Shown here piece after piece: positions 37,807 to 45,760 of a stretch of 64,000 nucleotides of DNA. This DNA comes from Duganella sp. SG902 (GTDB lineage: Bacteria; Pseudomonadota; Gammaproteobacteria; Burkholderiales; Burkholderiaceae_D). How positions within the stretch are numbered: the first letter of the stretch is position 1; each line of letters starts with the position of its first letter. The stretch covers positions 372,001 through 436,000 of the forward strand of contig NZ_JABMJK010000002.1 in NCBI RefSeq assembly GCF_013376005.1, written 5' to 3'. Position numbers and translations under genes: made by a program. A model generated the notes under the pieces. It worked only from the letters and a program-made list of their open reading frames with translations. It was not told the DNA's origin and did no database searches.

Positions 37807-40626
37807 TTGAAAACAAGACTGATAGCAGCCATGCTGCTGATGCTGGCCTGCGCGGCCGTCAATGCCGCGCCGCGCGAGCGCCTGTCGCTGGACCGCGGCT
37901 GGCTGTTCCACCAGGGCGACCTGGTCGAGCCGCCCATCGTCGGCCACGAAGAATCCTATAGCAACGCCAAAGCCGGCAACGCCGCCGGCGCCGCCGGCAA
38001 CGAGTACGACGACTCCGACTGGCGCCGCCTCAACCTGCCGCACGACTGGGCGGTGGAAGGGCCGTTCGATCCGAAGGCCAATGTCTCGCAGGGCTACCGC
38101 CCGCGCGGCATCGGCTGGTACCGGCGCTACTTGAAAGTCGATCCGTCGGATCGCGGCAAGCATTTTGAGTTGCAGTTCGACGCCATCGCCACCCACGCCA
38201 CGGTGTGGGTGAACGGTAATGTGGTCAACCGCAACTGGTCCGGCTACAACGCCAGCTACATCGACATCACGCCGTTCCTGCGTTATGGGGATGTGATGAA
38301 CACCATCGCCATCCGCGTCGACGCGGAAGCGATGGAGGGCTGGTGGTATGAGGGTGCGGGCATGTACCGCCACAGCTGGCTGGTCAAGCGCAATCCGGTG
38401 CACGTGGTGACGGACGGCGTGCACGCCACGCCGCGCCTGGTCAAGGACAAGCAGTGGAGCATTCCGGTCGAGGTCACGCTGAACAACAGCGGCAAGGCAG
38501 CCAGCGACGTGATCGTGGAAGTGACGGTGTACGACCCGTCCGGCAAGCAGGTGGCGCAGCGCACCGCGCCGGCCCGCGTGGGCGTGCTGGCCACCAGCGC
38601 CGTGCAACTGCCGCTCACCATCAACAACCCGGCCCTGTGGTCGATCGAGAAAACCAATCTGTATCGCGTGACCACGCGCGTGCTGCAAGCTGGTAAAACG
38701 GTGGATGAAACCTCGCTCAACACCGGCTTCCGCACCATCCGCTTCGACGCCGCGCAAGGCTTCTTCCTGAACGGCGTGCACGTCAAGCTGCAGGGCGTGT
38801 GCATCCACCAGGACCACGCCGGCGTTGGTGTGGCGGTGCCGGACTCGGTGTGGGAATATCGCCTGCGCCGCTTGAAGGAGATGGGCGTGAACGCGATCCG
38901 TTTCTCGCACAACGCGCCGGCGGCCGAAGTGCTGGACATGGTGGACCGCATGGGCTTCGTGGTAATGGACGAGAACCGCAACTTCAATCCATCGCCGGAC
39001 TACATGAAGCAGCTGGAATGGATGGTCAAGCGCGACCGTCATCACCCGGGCATCATCCTGTGGTCGGTGTTTAACGAGGAGCCGGTGCAGGCCACCGAAG
39101 TCGGTTACGAAATGGTGCGCCGCATGTCGGCCGCAGTGAAGGCGCTGGACGATACGCGTCCTGTCACCGCCGCCATGAACGGCGGCTTCCTGACCGAGCT
39201 GAATGTGTCGCATGCCGTGGACGTGGTGGGCTCCAACTACCAGGTGCCGGACTACGACCGATTCCACAAGGCGCGTCCTGACAAGCCGTTCACCAGTTCC
39301 GAAGACACCTCGGCCTTCATGACGCGCGGCGAATACAAAACGGTGAAAGAGAAGAACCTGATCGCCAGCTATGACGACGACGCTGCGCCATGGGGCAACA
39401 CCCACCGCGACGCATGGCAGGCTATCGACACGCGTCCTTACGTGGCGGGCGGTTTCGTGTGGACCGGCTTCGACTACCGCGGCGAACCGACGCCGAACGA
39501 GTGGCCGTCGGTCAGCTCGGTGTTCGGCATCATGGACCTGAACGGCTTCCCCAAGACGGCCTACTACATCCACCAGGTGCAGTGGATCAAGGACAAGCCG
39601 CTGATCCACATCGCGCCGCACTGGAACTGGAAGCAGGGCGAGAACGTGCGCGTGATGGTGATGGCCAACGTCGAGCGCGTCAAGCTGCTGCTGAATGGCC
39701 GCGAACTGGGCGAGCAGAAGGCCGACCCTTACCGCATGAATTACTTCAACGTCGCCTATGAACCGGGCAAGCTTGAAGCCATCGGCTACAAGGGCGGCAA
39801 GGAAGTGGTGCGCACCGCCGTGGAAACCACCGGCACGCCGGTCAAGCTGGAACTGATCCCCGACCGCGCTGGCCTGAACGGCGATGGCTACGACGCCATG
39901 CCGCTCACCGTGCGCGCGCTGGACGCGCAAGGCCGCGCGGTGCCGCTGGCGGATAATGAGGTGACCTTCGCCGTCACCGGCGGCGGCCGCTCCATCGGCC
40001 ACGGCAACGGCGATCCGAACTCGCACGAGGATGAGAAGGGCCCGACCCGCCGCCTGTTCAACGGCCTGGCGCAGTTGATCGTGCAGACCAACTACAACAG
40101 CAAGGACGCCATCACCGTGACCGCCACCGCGCAAGGCCTGCAAGCCGCGAGCGTGACGATACCGGTGAAGCAGGTCGCCACCGTGCCGTATGTCGAGCTG
40201 GCCGACGCGCCGCTGAGCTTCGTGCGCAGCTGGCGCATCGCGCCGGACGGCGATGCGCGCCCGGACCCGAACCAGCAGCTGGCCGGCTTCGACATGAACA
40301 CCTGGGGCTGGGGTTCGCCGCCGATGCGCGCCGCCGCTGGCAAGAAGTATCACCTGTACCGCGCCAGCTTCACCCCGCGCAAGAACCTGGCTGACGGCAC
40401 CGGCCGCCTGCGTTTTGCCGCCCTGGTCGGCAAGGCGGAGATCTGGCTGGACGGCAAACTGATCGGCAAGAAGGATAGCTACGCCAGCGCGCCGCTGGAC
40501 GTCACCCTGCCGGCCGGTTCCGGCAAGCGCGAGCTCAATGTGCTGATCGAGGCGGAGCCGGGACAGGGCAGCGGCATCGAAGGCCATGTCACCATCGAGC
40601 CGGGATTGATTGTTGGTAAGCAGTAA
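37807..40626 (+). CDS. Secreted beta-galactosidase, GH2 (TTG start)
   Basis: 939 aa. TTG 37807 is the best start: it follows AGGGAG at proper distance and gives a clean signal peptide (MKTRLIAAMLLMLACAAVNA). An in-frame ATG at 37762 lies in the terminator hairpin and would spoil the signal. Domains: sugar-binding jelly roll (WLFHQGDLVEP, NLPHDWAVEGPFD, GIGWYRRYLKV), immunoglobulin-like domain, GH2 barrel with acid/base Glu in LWSVFNEEPVQ and nucleophile Glu in FTSSEDTSAF, then C-terminal Ig-like modules of the DUF4982 type and a last jelly roll. Acts on beta-galactosides imported or released outside. Confidence 0.9.
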   Translation: MKTRLIAAMLLMLACAAVNAAPRERLSLDRGWLFHQGDLVEPPIVGHEESYSNAKAGNAAGAAGNEYDDSDWRRLNLPHDWAVEGPFDPKANVSQGYRPRGIGWYRRYLKVDPSDRGKHFELQFDAIATHATVWVNGNVVNRNWSGYNASYIDITPFLRYGDVMNTIAIRVDAEAMEGWWYEGAGMYRHSWLVKRNPVHVVTDGVHATPRLVKDKQWSIPVEVTLNNSGKAASDVIVEVTVYDPSGKQVAQRTAPARVGVLATSAVQLPLTINNPALWSIEKTNLYRVTTRVLQAGKTVDETSLNTGFRTIRFDAAQGFFLNGVHVKLQGVCIHQDHAGVGVAVPDSVWEYRLRRLKEMGVNAIRFSHNAPAAEVLDMVDRMGFVVMDENRNFNPSPDYMKQLEWMVKRDRHHPGIILWSVFNEEPVQATEVGYEMVRRMSAAVKALDDTRPVTAAMNGGFLTELNVSHAVDVVGSNYQVPDYDRFHKARPDKPFTSSEDTSAFMTRGEYKTVKEKNLIASYDDDAAPWGNTHRDAWQAIDTRPYVAGGFVWTGFDYRGEPTPNEWPSVSSVFGIMDLNGFPKTAYYIHQVQWIKDKPLIHIAPHWNWKQGENVRVMVMANVERVKLLLNGRELGEQKADPYRMNYFNVAYEPGKLEAIGYKGGKEVVRTAVETTGTPVKLELIPDRAGLNGDGYDAMPLTVRALDAQGRAVPLADNEVTFAVTGGGRSIGHGNGDPNSHEDEKGPTRRLFNGLAQLIVQTNYNSKDAITVTATAQGLQAASVTIPVKQVATVPYVELADAPLSFVRSWRIAPDGDARPDPNQQLAGFDMNTWGWGSPPMRAAAGKKYHLYRASFTPRKNLADGTGRLRFAALVGKAEIWLDGKLIGKKDSYASAPLDVTLPAGSGKRELNVLIEAEPGQGSGIEGHVTIEPGLIVGKQ

Positions 40627-40700
40627 ATAAATCGCGTGCTTGTTGGTTGCAAATACGCGATTCGGTTGACGGCATCCCGCGCGCTGCCTATAGTGGCGGG

Positions 40701-40943
40701 ATGATTTCAGAATTCCAAGAACTCTCCGATAAAATCGACCAACTGGCCGAGATGACGCAAACGCTGCGCCGGGAAAACGCCCAGCTGCGCCAAGCCAATG
40801 CTGCCCTCGTGGCGGAGAACATCGGCTATCAGCGCCGCCTGGGCGAAGCCTCCGGCCGCCTCGAAGCTTTGCTGGGTAAAATTCCAGGGCTGGACAGCGC
40901 CGACACCGACGACACGCTGCCTGAAAACGAGGAAGCACGATGA
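40701..40943 (+). CDS. ZapB-like coiled-coil cell division protein
   Basis: 80 aa from ATG 40701; almost wholly a coiled coil with heptads (ISEFQELSDKIDQLAEMTQTLRRENAQLRQANAALVAENIGYQRRL). This small protein regularly precedes zapA in betaproteobacteria and overlaps it by 4 bp here. By analogy with ZapB it would link ZapA-bound FtsZ filaments; an in-frame ATG at 40647 is rejected because it adds a non-coil sequence without a ribosome site. Confidence 0.82.
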   Translation: MISEFQELSDKIDQLAEMTQTLRRENAQLRQANAALVAENIGYQRRLGEASGRLEALLGKIPGLDSADTDDTLPENEEAR

Positions 40944-41251
40944 TCCAACTGGATGTGACCATCATGGGCCAGGTCTACAAGCTGGCTTGCAAGGAAGACG
41001 AAGAGGCGGCGCTGCGCAAGGCGGCCGCTTTCGTCGACCGTAAAATGAGCGCGATCCGCGACGCCGGCAAGGTCAAGGGCACCGACCGTATCGCCGTCAT
41101 GGCGGCACTGAGCATGGCCGGCGAATTCCTGTCGGTGAAGGCGCCGCAGGGACCGTTGTCTGACATGTCCATGCTGGAGGTGCAGACCAAGATCGCGGCC
41201 ATGAACAAGGTGCTGGACGCCGCGTTGACGCCGCAGGAAGCGCTGTTTTAA
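40940..41251 (+). CDS. zapA: Cell division protein ZapA
   Basis: 103 aa; binds and bundles FtsZ at mid-cell. Contains IQLDVTIMGQVYKLACKEDEEAALRKAAAFVDRKMSAIRDAGKVKGTDRIAVMAALSMAGEFLSV, the usual ZapA N-domain, followed by the dimerising coiled coil. Overlaps the zapB-like gene (ATGA) and is followed by 6S RNA, a conserved order. Confidence 0.94.
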   Translation: MIQLDVTIMGQVYKLACKEDEEAALRKAAAFVDRKMSAIRDAGKVKGTDRIAVMAALSMAGEFLSVKAPQGPLSDMSMLEVQTKIAAMNKVLDAALTPQEALF

Positions 41252-41305
41252 TCGATTTTTAATTTGTGCAGCCCTTCCTTTGCGGCGCACAAGAGAGTAA
41301 ACTCC

Positions 41306-41488
41306 GTTTCACCCTGCAGTGTTCGAGACTTGCCATATATTCCTTGAACCATTCTTTTGCACCGGTTACGGAAATTTGTTCGATGGGCGAGAGCGTCGCT
41401 AGTCCGATGAACCCGAAATTGAACTAACTGTGACCACCTGAGCCATTTTGGTTCGGGATGCCGGCAAGACGGCACAGGCGGGGCCTTA
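41306..41488 (+). ncRNA. ssrS: 6S RNA
   Basis: No protein is coded here. The region folds as 6S RNA: closing-stem pairs CCCTGC (41312-41317) with GCGGGG (41478-41483), GTGT (41319-41322) with GCAC (41472-41475), and TTGCC (41330-41334) with GGCAA (41463-41467). Stretches resemble E. coli 6S (AGTGTTCG near the 5' end; CCTGAGCC and GGTTCGGGATGCC near the 3' end). Location right after zapA is the standard site. 6S RNA sequesters sigma70 RNA polymerase in stationary phase. Ends are approximate. Confidence 0.85.
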
Positions 41489-41493
41489 TATCC

Positions 41494-41534
41494 AAAAGCG
41501 GTTGTTAGCATGTGAATGCGCAGCCGCTTTTTTT
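41494..41534 (+). terminator. Intrinsic terminator after 6S RNA
   Basis: AAAAGCGG (41494-41501) and CCGCTTTT (41524-41531) pair around a 22-nt loop, and the T-run continues to 41534. Confidence 0.75.
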
Positions 41535-41549
41535 CGTCTGGAGAATCCG

Positions 41550-42008
41550 ATGCAATACTGGTTGATGAAGTCCGAGCCGGATGAAGTGAGCATTGATGAC
41601 GTGATGGCGTCGCCCGGGCAGACCACCGCGTGGTTCGGCGTGCGCAACTACCAGGCGCGTAATTTCATGCGCGATCAGATGCAGGTGGGGGATGGGGTGC
41701 TGTTCTACCACTCCAGCTGCCCGGAGCCCGGCGTGGCGGGGCTGGCGGAGATAGTGAGCACTCCTTACCCGGACGAATCGCAGTTCGACAGCGAGAGCAA
41801 GTACTACGATCCGAAAGCGACGCGGGAAACGCCGCGCTGGGTTTCGATTGATGTCAAGGGCACGCGGAAAACGCGCCTGCTGTCGCTGGCCGAGATGCGT
41901 GCCATTCCCGCGCTGGAGGATATGGTGGTGCTGCAGAAGGGCAGCCGCCTGTCCATCACGCCGGTGACGGCGGCGCAGTGGAAGGCCATCGTCAAGTTAC
42001 TGACGTAG
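41550..42008 (+). CDS. EVE-domain protein
   Basis: 152 aa from ATG 41550 behind GGAG. MQYWLMKSEPDEVSIDDVMASPGQTTAWFGVRNYQARNFMRDQMQVGDGVLFYHSSCPEPGVAGLAEIV is the PUA-like EVE fold (YTH-related), which binds modified bases; W and aromatic cage residues are kept. Small single-domain EVE proteins commonly sit by zapA/ssrS in proteobacteria. It ends inside the convergent LacI gene (17-bp overlap). Confidence 0.93.
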   Translation: MQYWLMKSEPDEVSIDDVMASPGQTTAWFGVRNYQARNFMRDQMQVGDGVLFYHSSCPEPGVAGLAEIVSTPYPDESQFDSESKYYDPKATRETPRWVSIDVKGTRKTRLLSLAEMRAIPALEDMVVLQKGSRLSITPVTAAQWKAIVKLLT

Positions 42009-42960
42009 CTCCGCAAGGCGCCGTGGTGGCGCCGGCACGCAGCGTCACCGGCACCACGATCGCGCGCAGTGGCCCGCCATCGATCAACGCTTCCGCAAGT
42101 GTGATGGCTTCTACCGCGATGCGTTCGATATCCTGCACGATGGTGGTCAACTCGTATGGCATGCCCGGCAGGCCGTCGAAGCCGACCACCGAAACCTGTT
42201 GCGGCACTTGCAGTCCCAAATCCTCCAGCGCGCCGATGGCGCCAATGGCCATTTCATCGCTGGCGCAAAACAGTGCCGTGAAACGCAAACCGTTTTCCCA
42301 CGCGCGGCGCACGGCGCGATAGCCGCCCAGGACCGAGAACTGGCCGTCCAGTTCAAGCTCTGGGCGCAAACCGATGCCCGCCTCGGTGAGGGCGTCGCGA
42401 TAGCCGTGGCGGCGGTCGATGTCAGACTGCTGCGCGGTGGGCATGCCGACGAAGCCGATGACACGATGTCCCAGATCCAGCAGATAGCGCGTGGCCGCCG
42501 CGGCGCCGCCGGCGTCGTCCGGCACGACAAAAGCCGCATCCGGCTGGTGTCCCAGCACCACGGCGGGCACCTGGCGCTGCTTGAGCAGCGCCAGGCGCTC
42601 GTGCACTTCATCGGTGTTATGCAGCAGCACCGCGTCCGGCAGACGGGCGTAACTGTCGAGCGGCGCGCTCATTTCGACAAAGCGTGTGCCGCGCTCGCCG
42701 GTCACCTGGACCAGCGCGCGCCAGAACAAGGTGAAGTAGGGGCCGAATCCACCCTTGCTCAGCGAGATGCCGACGCTGTGGCGCGAGCGCAGGCTCAGTT
42801 CGCGCGCGGTGCGGTCGGGCGTGTAGCCGGACGCGTTCATCGCCGCCAGTATCCGCTGGCGGGTCTCCTCCGCCATGCGGCCCTTGCCATTTAACGCACG
42901 GCTGACCGTGCCTTTCGACAGGCCGAGATTCAGCGCAAGTTGGTCCAGCGTCATCTTCAC
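41992..42960 (-). CDS. LacI-family sugar regulator
   Basis: 322 aa. Helix-turn-helix and hinge: MTLDQLALNLGLSKGTVSRALNGKGRMAEETRQRILAAMNASGYTPDRTARELSLRSRHSVGI, then a periplasmic-binding-type sugar domain (VGFVGMPTAQQSDIDRRHGYRDALTEAGI, FCASDEMAIGAIGALEDLGLQVPQQVSVVGFDG). Divergent from the TonB receptor at 43191; the palindromes at 43100 and 43129 are its likely operators. Related regulators of alpha-glucoside loci are known (AglR, SuxR types), but the inducer here is unknown. Confidence 0.92.
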   Translation of the reverse strand: MKMTLDQLALNLGLSKGTVSRALNGKGRMAEETRQRILAAMNASGYTPDRTARELSLRSRHSVGISLSKGGFGPYFTLFWRALVQVTGERGTRFVEMSAPLDSYARLPDAVLLHNTDEVHERLALLKQRQVPAVVLGHQPDAAFVVPDDAGGAAAATRYLLDLGHRVIGFVGMPTAQQSDIDRRHGYRDALTEAGIGLRPELELDGQFSVLGGYRAVRRAWENGLRFTALFCASDEMAIGAIGALEDLGLQVPQQVSVVGFDGLPGMPYELTTIVQDIERIAVEAITLAEALIDGGPLRAIVVPVTLRAGATTAPCGATSVT

Positions 42961-43099
42961 TAAGGCTCTCCCGACCCCGGCGGGCCATCCAAAAACGGCA
43001 TGATACCGTCATTGCACCGGATGCGACAGTTCCGCGTCGTGTTGCATCGCCACGCAAGAATAAATTGCAAATAAATTTTTAACGCTGCATAATTCAATC

Positions 43100-43136
43100 G
43101 TTGCGCAACCGGTTGCGCAACAAAGAGAAACCGGTT
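43100..43136. promoter_or_regulatory. LacI-type operators: 22-bp palindrome plus second half-site
   Basis: 43100-43121 is a perfect 22-bp palindrome; each half is GTTGCGCAACC or its complement, with the CpG-centred AACCGGTT core usual for LacI regulators. A second AACCGGTT core is at 43129-43136. The receptor start is 55 bp downstream, so a bound repressor would cover its promoter. Confidence 0.78.
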
Positions 43137-43190
43137 GTTCAGCGCGAAGCTCGCGCGCCACGCATAAAAAGACAATAATTGGAGACTAGA

Positions 43191-45701
43191 ATGAAGACTC
43201 GCAAACGCTTTTTGCTGTCCACCATCGCCCTGGCGGTGTGGACGCTCACGCAGCAGGTGCAGGCGCAGCAGGCGCCGGCCCCTGGCGCTGCCGCCGATAC
43301 CAGTGACGCCGCCGCCGACCCGGCGTCGGCCGACGACAAACTCAACCAGGTGGTGGTCACCGGCAGCACCTCGCTCAAGCGCACCGTGCGCGAGAGCTCG
43401 GTGGCGGTCACCAGCGCCGACCGCGCTGAGCTTGACCGCAAGGCGCCGCGCAGCACCGCCAGCGCGCTGGAGCTGATTCCCGGCATGATGGTGGAGGATT
43501 CGGGCGGCGAGGTGTCCAACAACTACACGGTGCGCGGCCTGGCCGGCGGCGGCCAGAATTTTGTCCAGCTGTCCGAGGACGGACTGCCGGTGTTCTACCA
43601 TCCCGGTCTGGCCGACACCATCCTCAAGCAGGAGTTGTCGATCGACCGCATGGAGGCGGTGCGCGGCGGCACCTCGGGCATCCTGACCGTCAACGGCGCC
43701 GGCGCCACGGTCAACTTCATCACGGTGCGTTCGAAGGATGAGCCGGAAGGGGCGTTGCGCCTGACCGGCTCCGACTACGGCACCCGGCGCATCGACCTGC
43801 GCTACGGCGGCGCGATCGGCAATGGCTGGTATGCCGGCTTCGGCGGCTTTTACCGCAGTTCCGATTCGGTGCGCGACGTCGGCTTCACCGCCGACCACGG
43901 CGGCCTGATGCGCGCCTACCTGGGCCGCAAATGGAGCGACGGGGAATTCAGCGTCAACGTCAAACTGGTCAACGACCACAACACCTTCCTGCTGCCGACG
44001 CCGTTCCAGAATCCGTCCCACCCGGAACCGGTGCCCGGCTTCGACGGCAACTACGGCACCTTGCTGAGCCCGGACAACGCGGTGCAGGCAGGCCGCAATT
44101 CCAATGGTGTGCAGACCAACGACCTGACCGATGGCGTCGCCACCAAGTCCACCTCGATCGGCTATACCTTTGAAAAGCGCCTGAATGACGCGTTCACGCT
44201 GCGCTCCAAAGGCCGCTACACCGACTTCAAGAACGACTTCAACGCCGTCTTCACCTTCGACAACAACAGCCTGCGCAGCGCCGCCGACCGCCTGGATCCG
44301 GCCGCCAACAGCGACATCCGCGCCATGCTGGCGCGCTTTCCCGGCACCACCCCGGCCATCCGCGGCGTCGCCAGCGGCACCATCTATTCCGGCGCCGGCC
44401 TGGCCAATGTCAGCGGCAATGGTCTGCTGACGGACAATATCTCGGCCAAGAACCGCGCCTACCGGCAGAACTTCGTCAACGACGTGAGCCTGACCTGGAC
44501 CACGCCCGGCAACAGCCTGACGGCCGGCCTGTTGACCATCGATCAGGACGAGCAGGGCAGCAACGATGGCAACACGCGTTTCCTGGGCGAGGTCAGGAAC
44601 AATCCCGCCCGCCTCGACATTGTCGCCATCGATGGGGCCGGCAAGGTGGTCGGCCAGCTGACCGACAAGGGCGTGCTGGAATACAATCCATGGGGCGTGG
44701 GCGTCGGCCGCTCGTCGCTGACGTCGCAGAACCTTTACCTGAACGACGAATACCAGTTCAATGACCGTCTGCGGCTGGATGCCGGCGTGCGGCTGGAACA
44801 CTTCCGCTACCGCGCGTGGCGTCCGCAGGGTTCTACGGTGACCATCCCCGGCTCGACCAAGCCGGACGGCAGCGACGCCGACAACATCATGGTCAACAAC
44901 ACCATGCCGGCCTTTAACGGCCAGTACGACTACGTGGACAACGGCTCGACCAACAACAGCTCGCTGACGGCCGGCGGCAATTATCTGATCAACGACAATC
45001 TGGCCGCCTACGCACGCTATTCGAAAAGCTACCAGGCCAACAACGAGAACCCTGTGACGCGCCTGAGCTTTGGCGAACTGGGCATGCGCTATCAGCGGCG
45101 CGGCTTCTCCGCCTCGCTGACGGCGTTCCGCACCAACTTCAAGGACTATCAGTTCAGCCGCCTGCTGGAGGGGGATTCGCTGGAGACCCGTATCGGTGGC
45201 GACATCGTCGTCAACGGCCTGGAATACGATCTGCAATGGCGGCCGGTGCGCTATGCCCGCATCAACCTGACCGGCGTGGTGCAGCACTCGTCGATGAGCA
45301 TCAAGAGCGTCAGCGGACCGTCGGCGGCCACCGTCAACACCGCCAACCTAGGCTCGCATCCGGAGCGCTCGCCCGACCAGAACTACACCATCACGCCGAC
45401 GCTGCTGCTGCCGGATAACAAGGGCGAGGTTTACCTGTCCTACCACCAGGTCGGCAAGCGCTACGCCGACGCCGCCAATTCCTTCGTGCTGCCGGCATAC
45501 CACACGGTGAACGTGGGCGCCAACTACCAGCTGTCGCCGACGCTGGCGCTGAATTTCAGCGTGCAGAACCTGACCAACGCCATTGGCCTGACCGAGGGTA
45601 ATCCGCGCGCAGGCTTCACCGAAGTCGCCAGCGGCAATTACTTCTTCGCGCGCTCCATTCTTGGCCGCAATATGCAGCTGAGCCTGACGGCGTCGTTCTG
45701 A
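43191..45701 (+). CDS. TonB-dependent receptor, alpha-glucoside locus
   Basis: 836 aa from ATG 43191 behind GGAG. Signal peptide ends near QQVQAQ; a Pro/Ala linker; TonB box-like LNQVVVTGSTSLKRTVRESSVAVTSADRAELD; plug motifs NYTVRGLAGGGQNFVQLSEDGLPVF, DRMEAVRGGTSGILTVNGAGATVNFITVRS. Barrel ends NMQLSLTASF with terminal Phe. Sits first in the LacI-controlled locus, so it should bring the oligosaccharide across the outer membrane. Confidence 0.92.
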   Translation: MKTRKRFLLSTIALAVWTLTQQVQAQQAPAPGAAADTSDAAADPASADDKLNQVVVTGSTSLKRTVRESSVAVTSADRAELDRKAPRSTASALELIPGMMVEDSGGEVSNNYTVRGLAGGGQNFVQLSEDGLPVFYHPGLADTILKQELSIDRMEAVRGGTSGILTVNGAGATVNFITVRSKDEPEGALRLTGSDYGTRRIDLRYGGAIGNGWYAGFGGFYRSSDSVRDVGFTADHGGLMRAYLGRKWSDGEFSVNVKLVNDHNTFLLPTPFQNPSHPEPVPGFDGNYGTLLSPDNAVQAGRNSNGVQTNDLTDGVATKSTSIGYTFEKRLNDAFTLRSKGRYTDFKNDFNAVFTFDNNSLRSAADRLDPAANSDIRAMLARFPGTTPAIRGVASGTIYSGAGLANVSGNGLLTDNISAKNRAYRQNFVNDVSLTWTTPGNSLTAGLLTIDQDEQGSNDGNTRFLGEVRNNPARLDIVAIDGAGKVVGQLTDKGVLEYNPWGVGVGRSSLTSQNLYLNDEYQFNDRLRLDAGVRLEHFRYRAWRPQGSTVTIPGSTKPDGSDADNIMVNNTMPAFNGQYDYVDNGSTNNSSLTAGGNYLINDNLAAYARYSKSYQANNENPVTRLSFGELGMRYQRRGFSASLTAFRTNFKDYQFSRLLEGDSLETRIGGDIVVNGLEYDLQWRPVRYARINLTGVVQHSSMSIKSVSGPSAATVNTANLGSHPERSPDQNYTITPTLLLPDNKGEVYLSYHQVGKRYADAANSFVLPAYHTVNVGANYQLSPTLALNFSVQNLTNAIGLTEGNPRAGFTEVASGNYFFARSILGRNMQLSLTASF

Positions 45702-45716
45702 TTGTCGTGTCCTTTC

Positions 45717-45750
45717 GCCGGTTGGCGCGCGCGTCGACCGGCATTTTTTT
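45717..45750 (+). terminator. Intrinsic terminator between TonB receptor and GH65 gene
   Basis: GCCGGT (45717-45722) pairs with ACCGGC (45737-45742) over a 14-nt GC-rich loop, followed by T7 at 45744-45750. It ends 10 bp before the GH65 start, matching the layout at 37.76 kb. Confidence 0.68.
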
Positions 45751-45760
45751 AAGACTCTCC

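Noticed and set aside
37741-40965. Minus-strand open frame over 1000 codons opposite the GH2 gene
   Set aside because: Mirror frame of a confirmed beta-galactosidase; no motifs, no ribosome site, biased His/Arg/Val composition.
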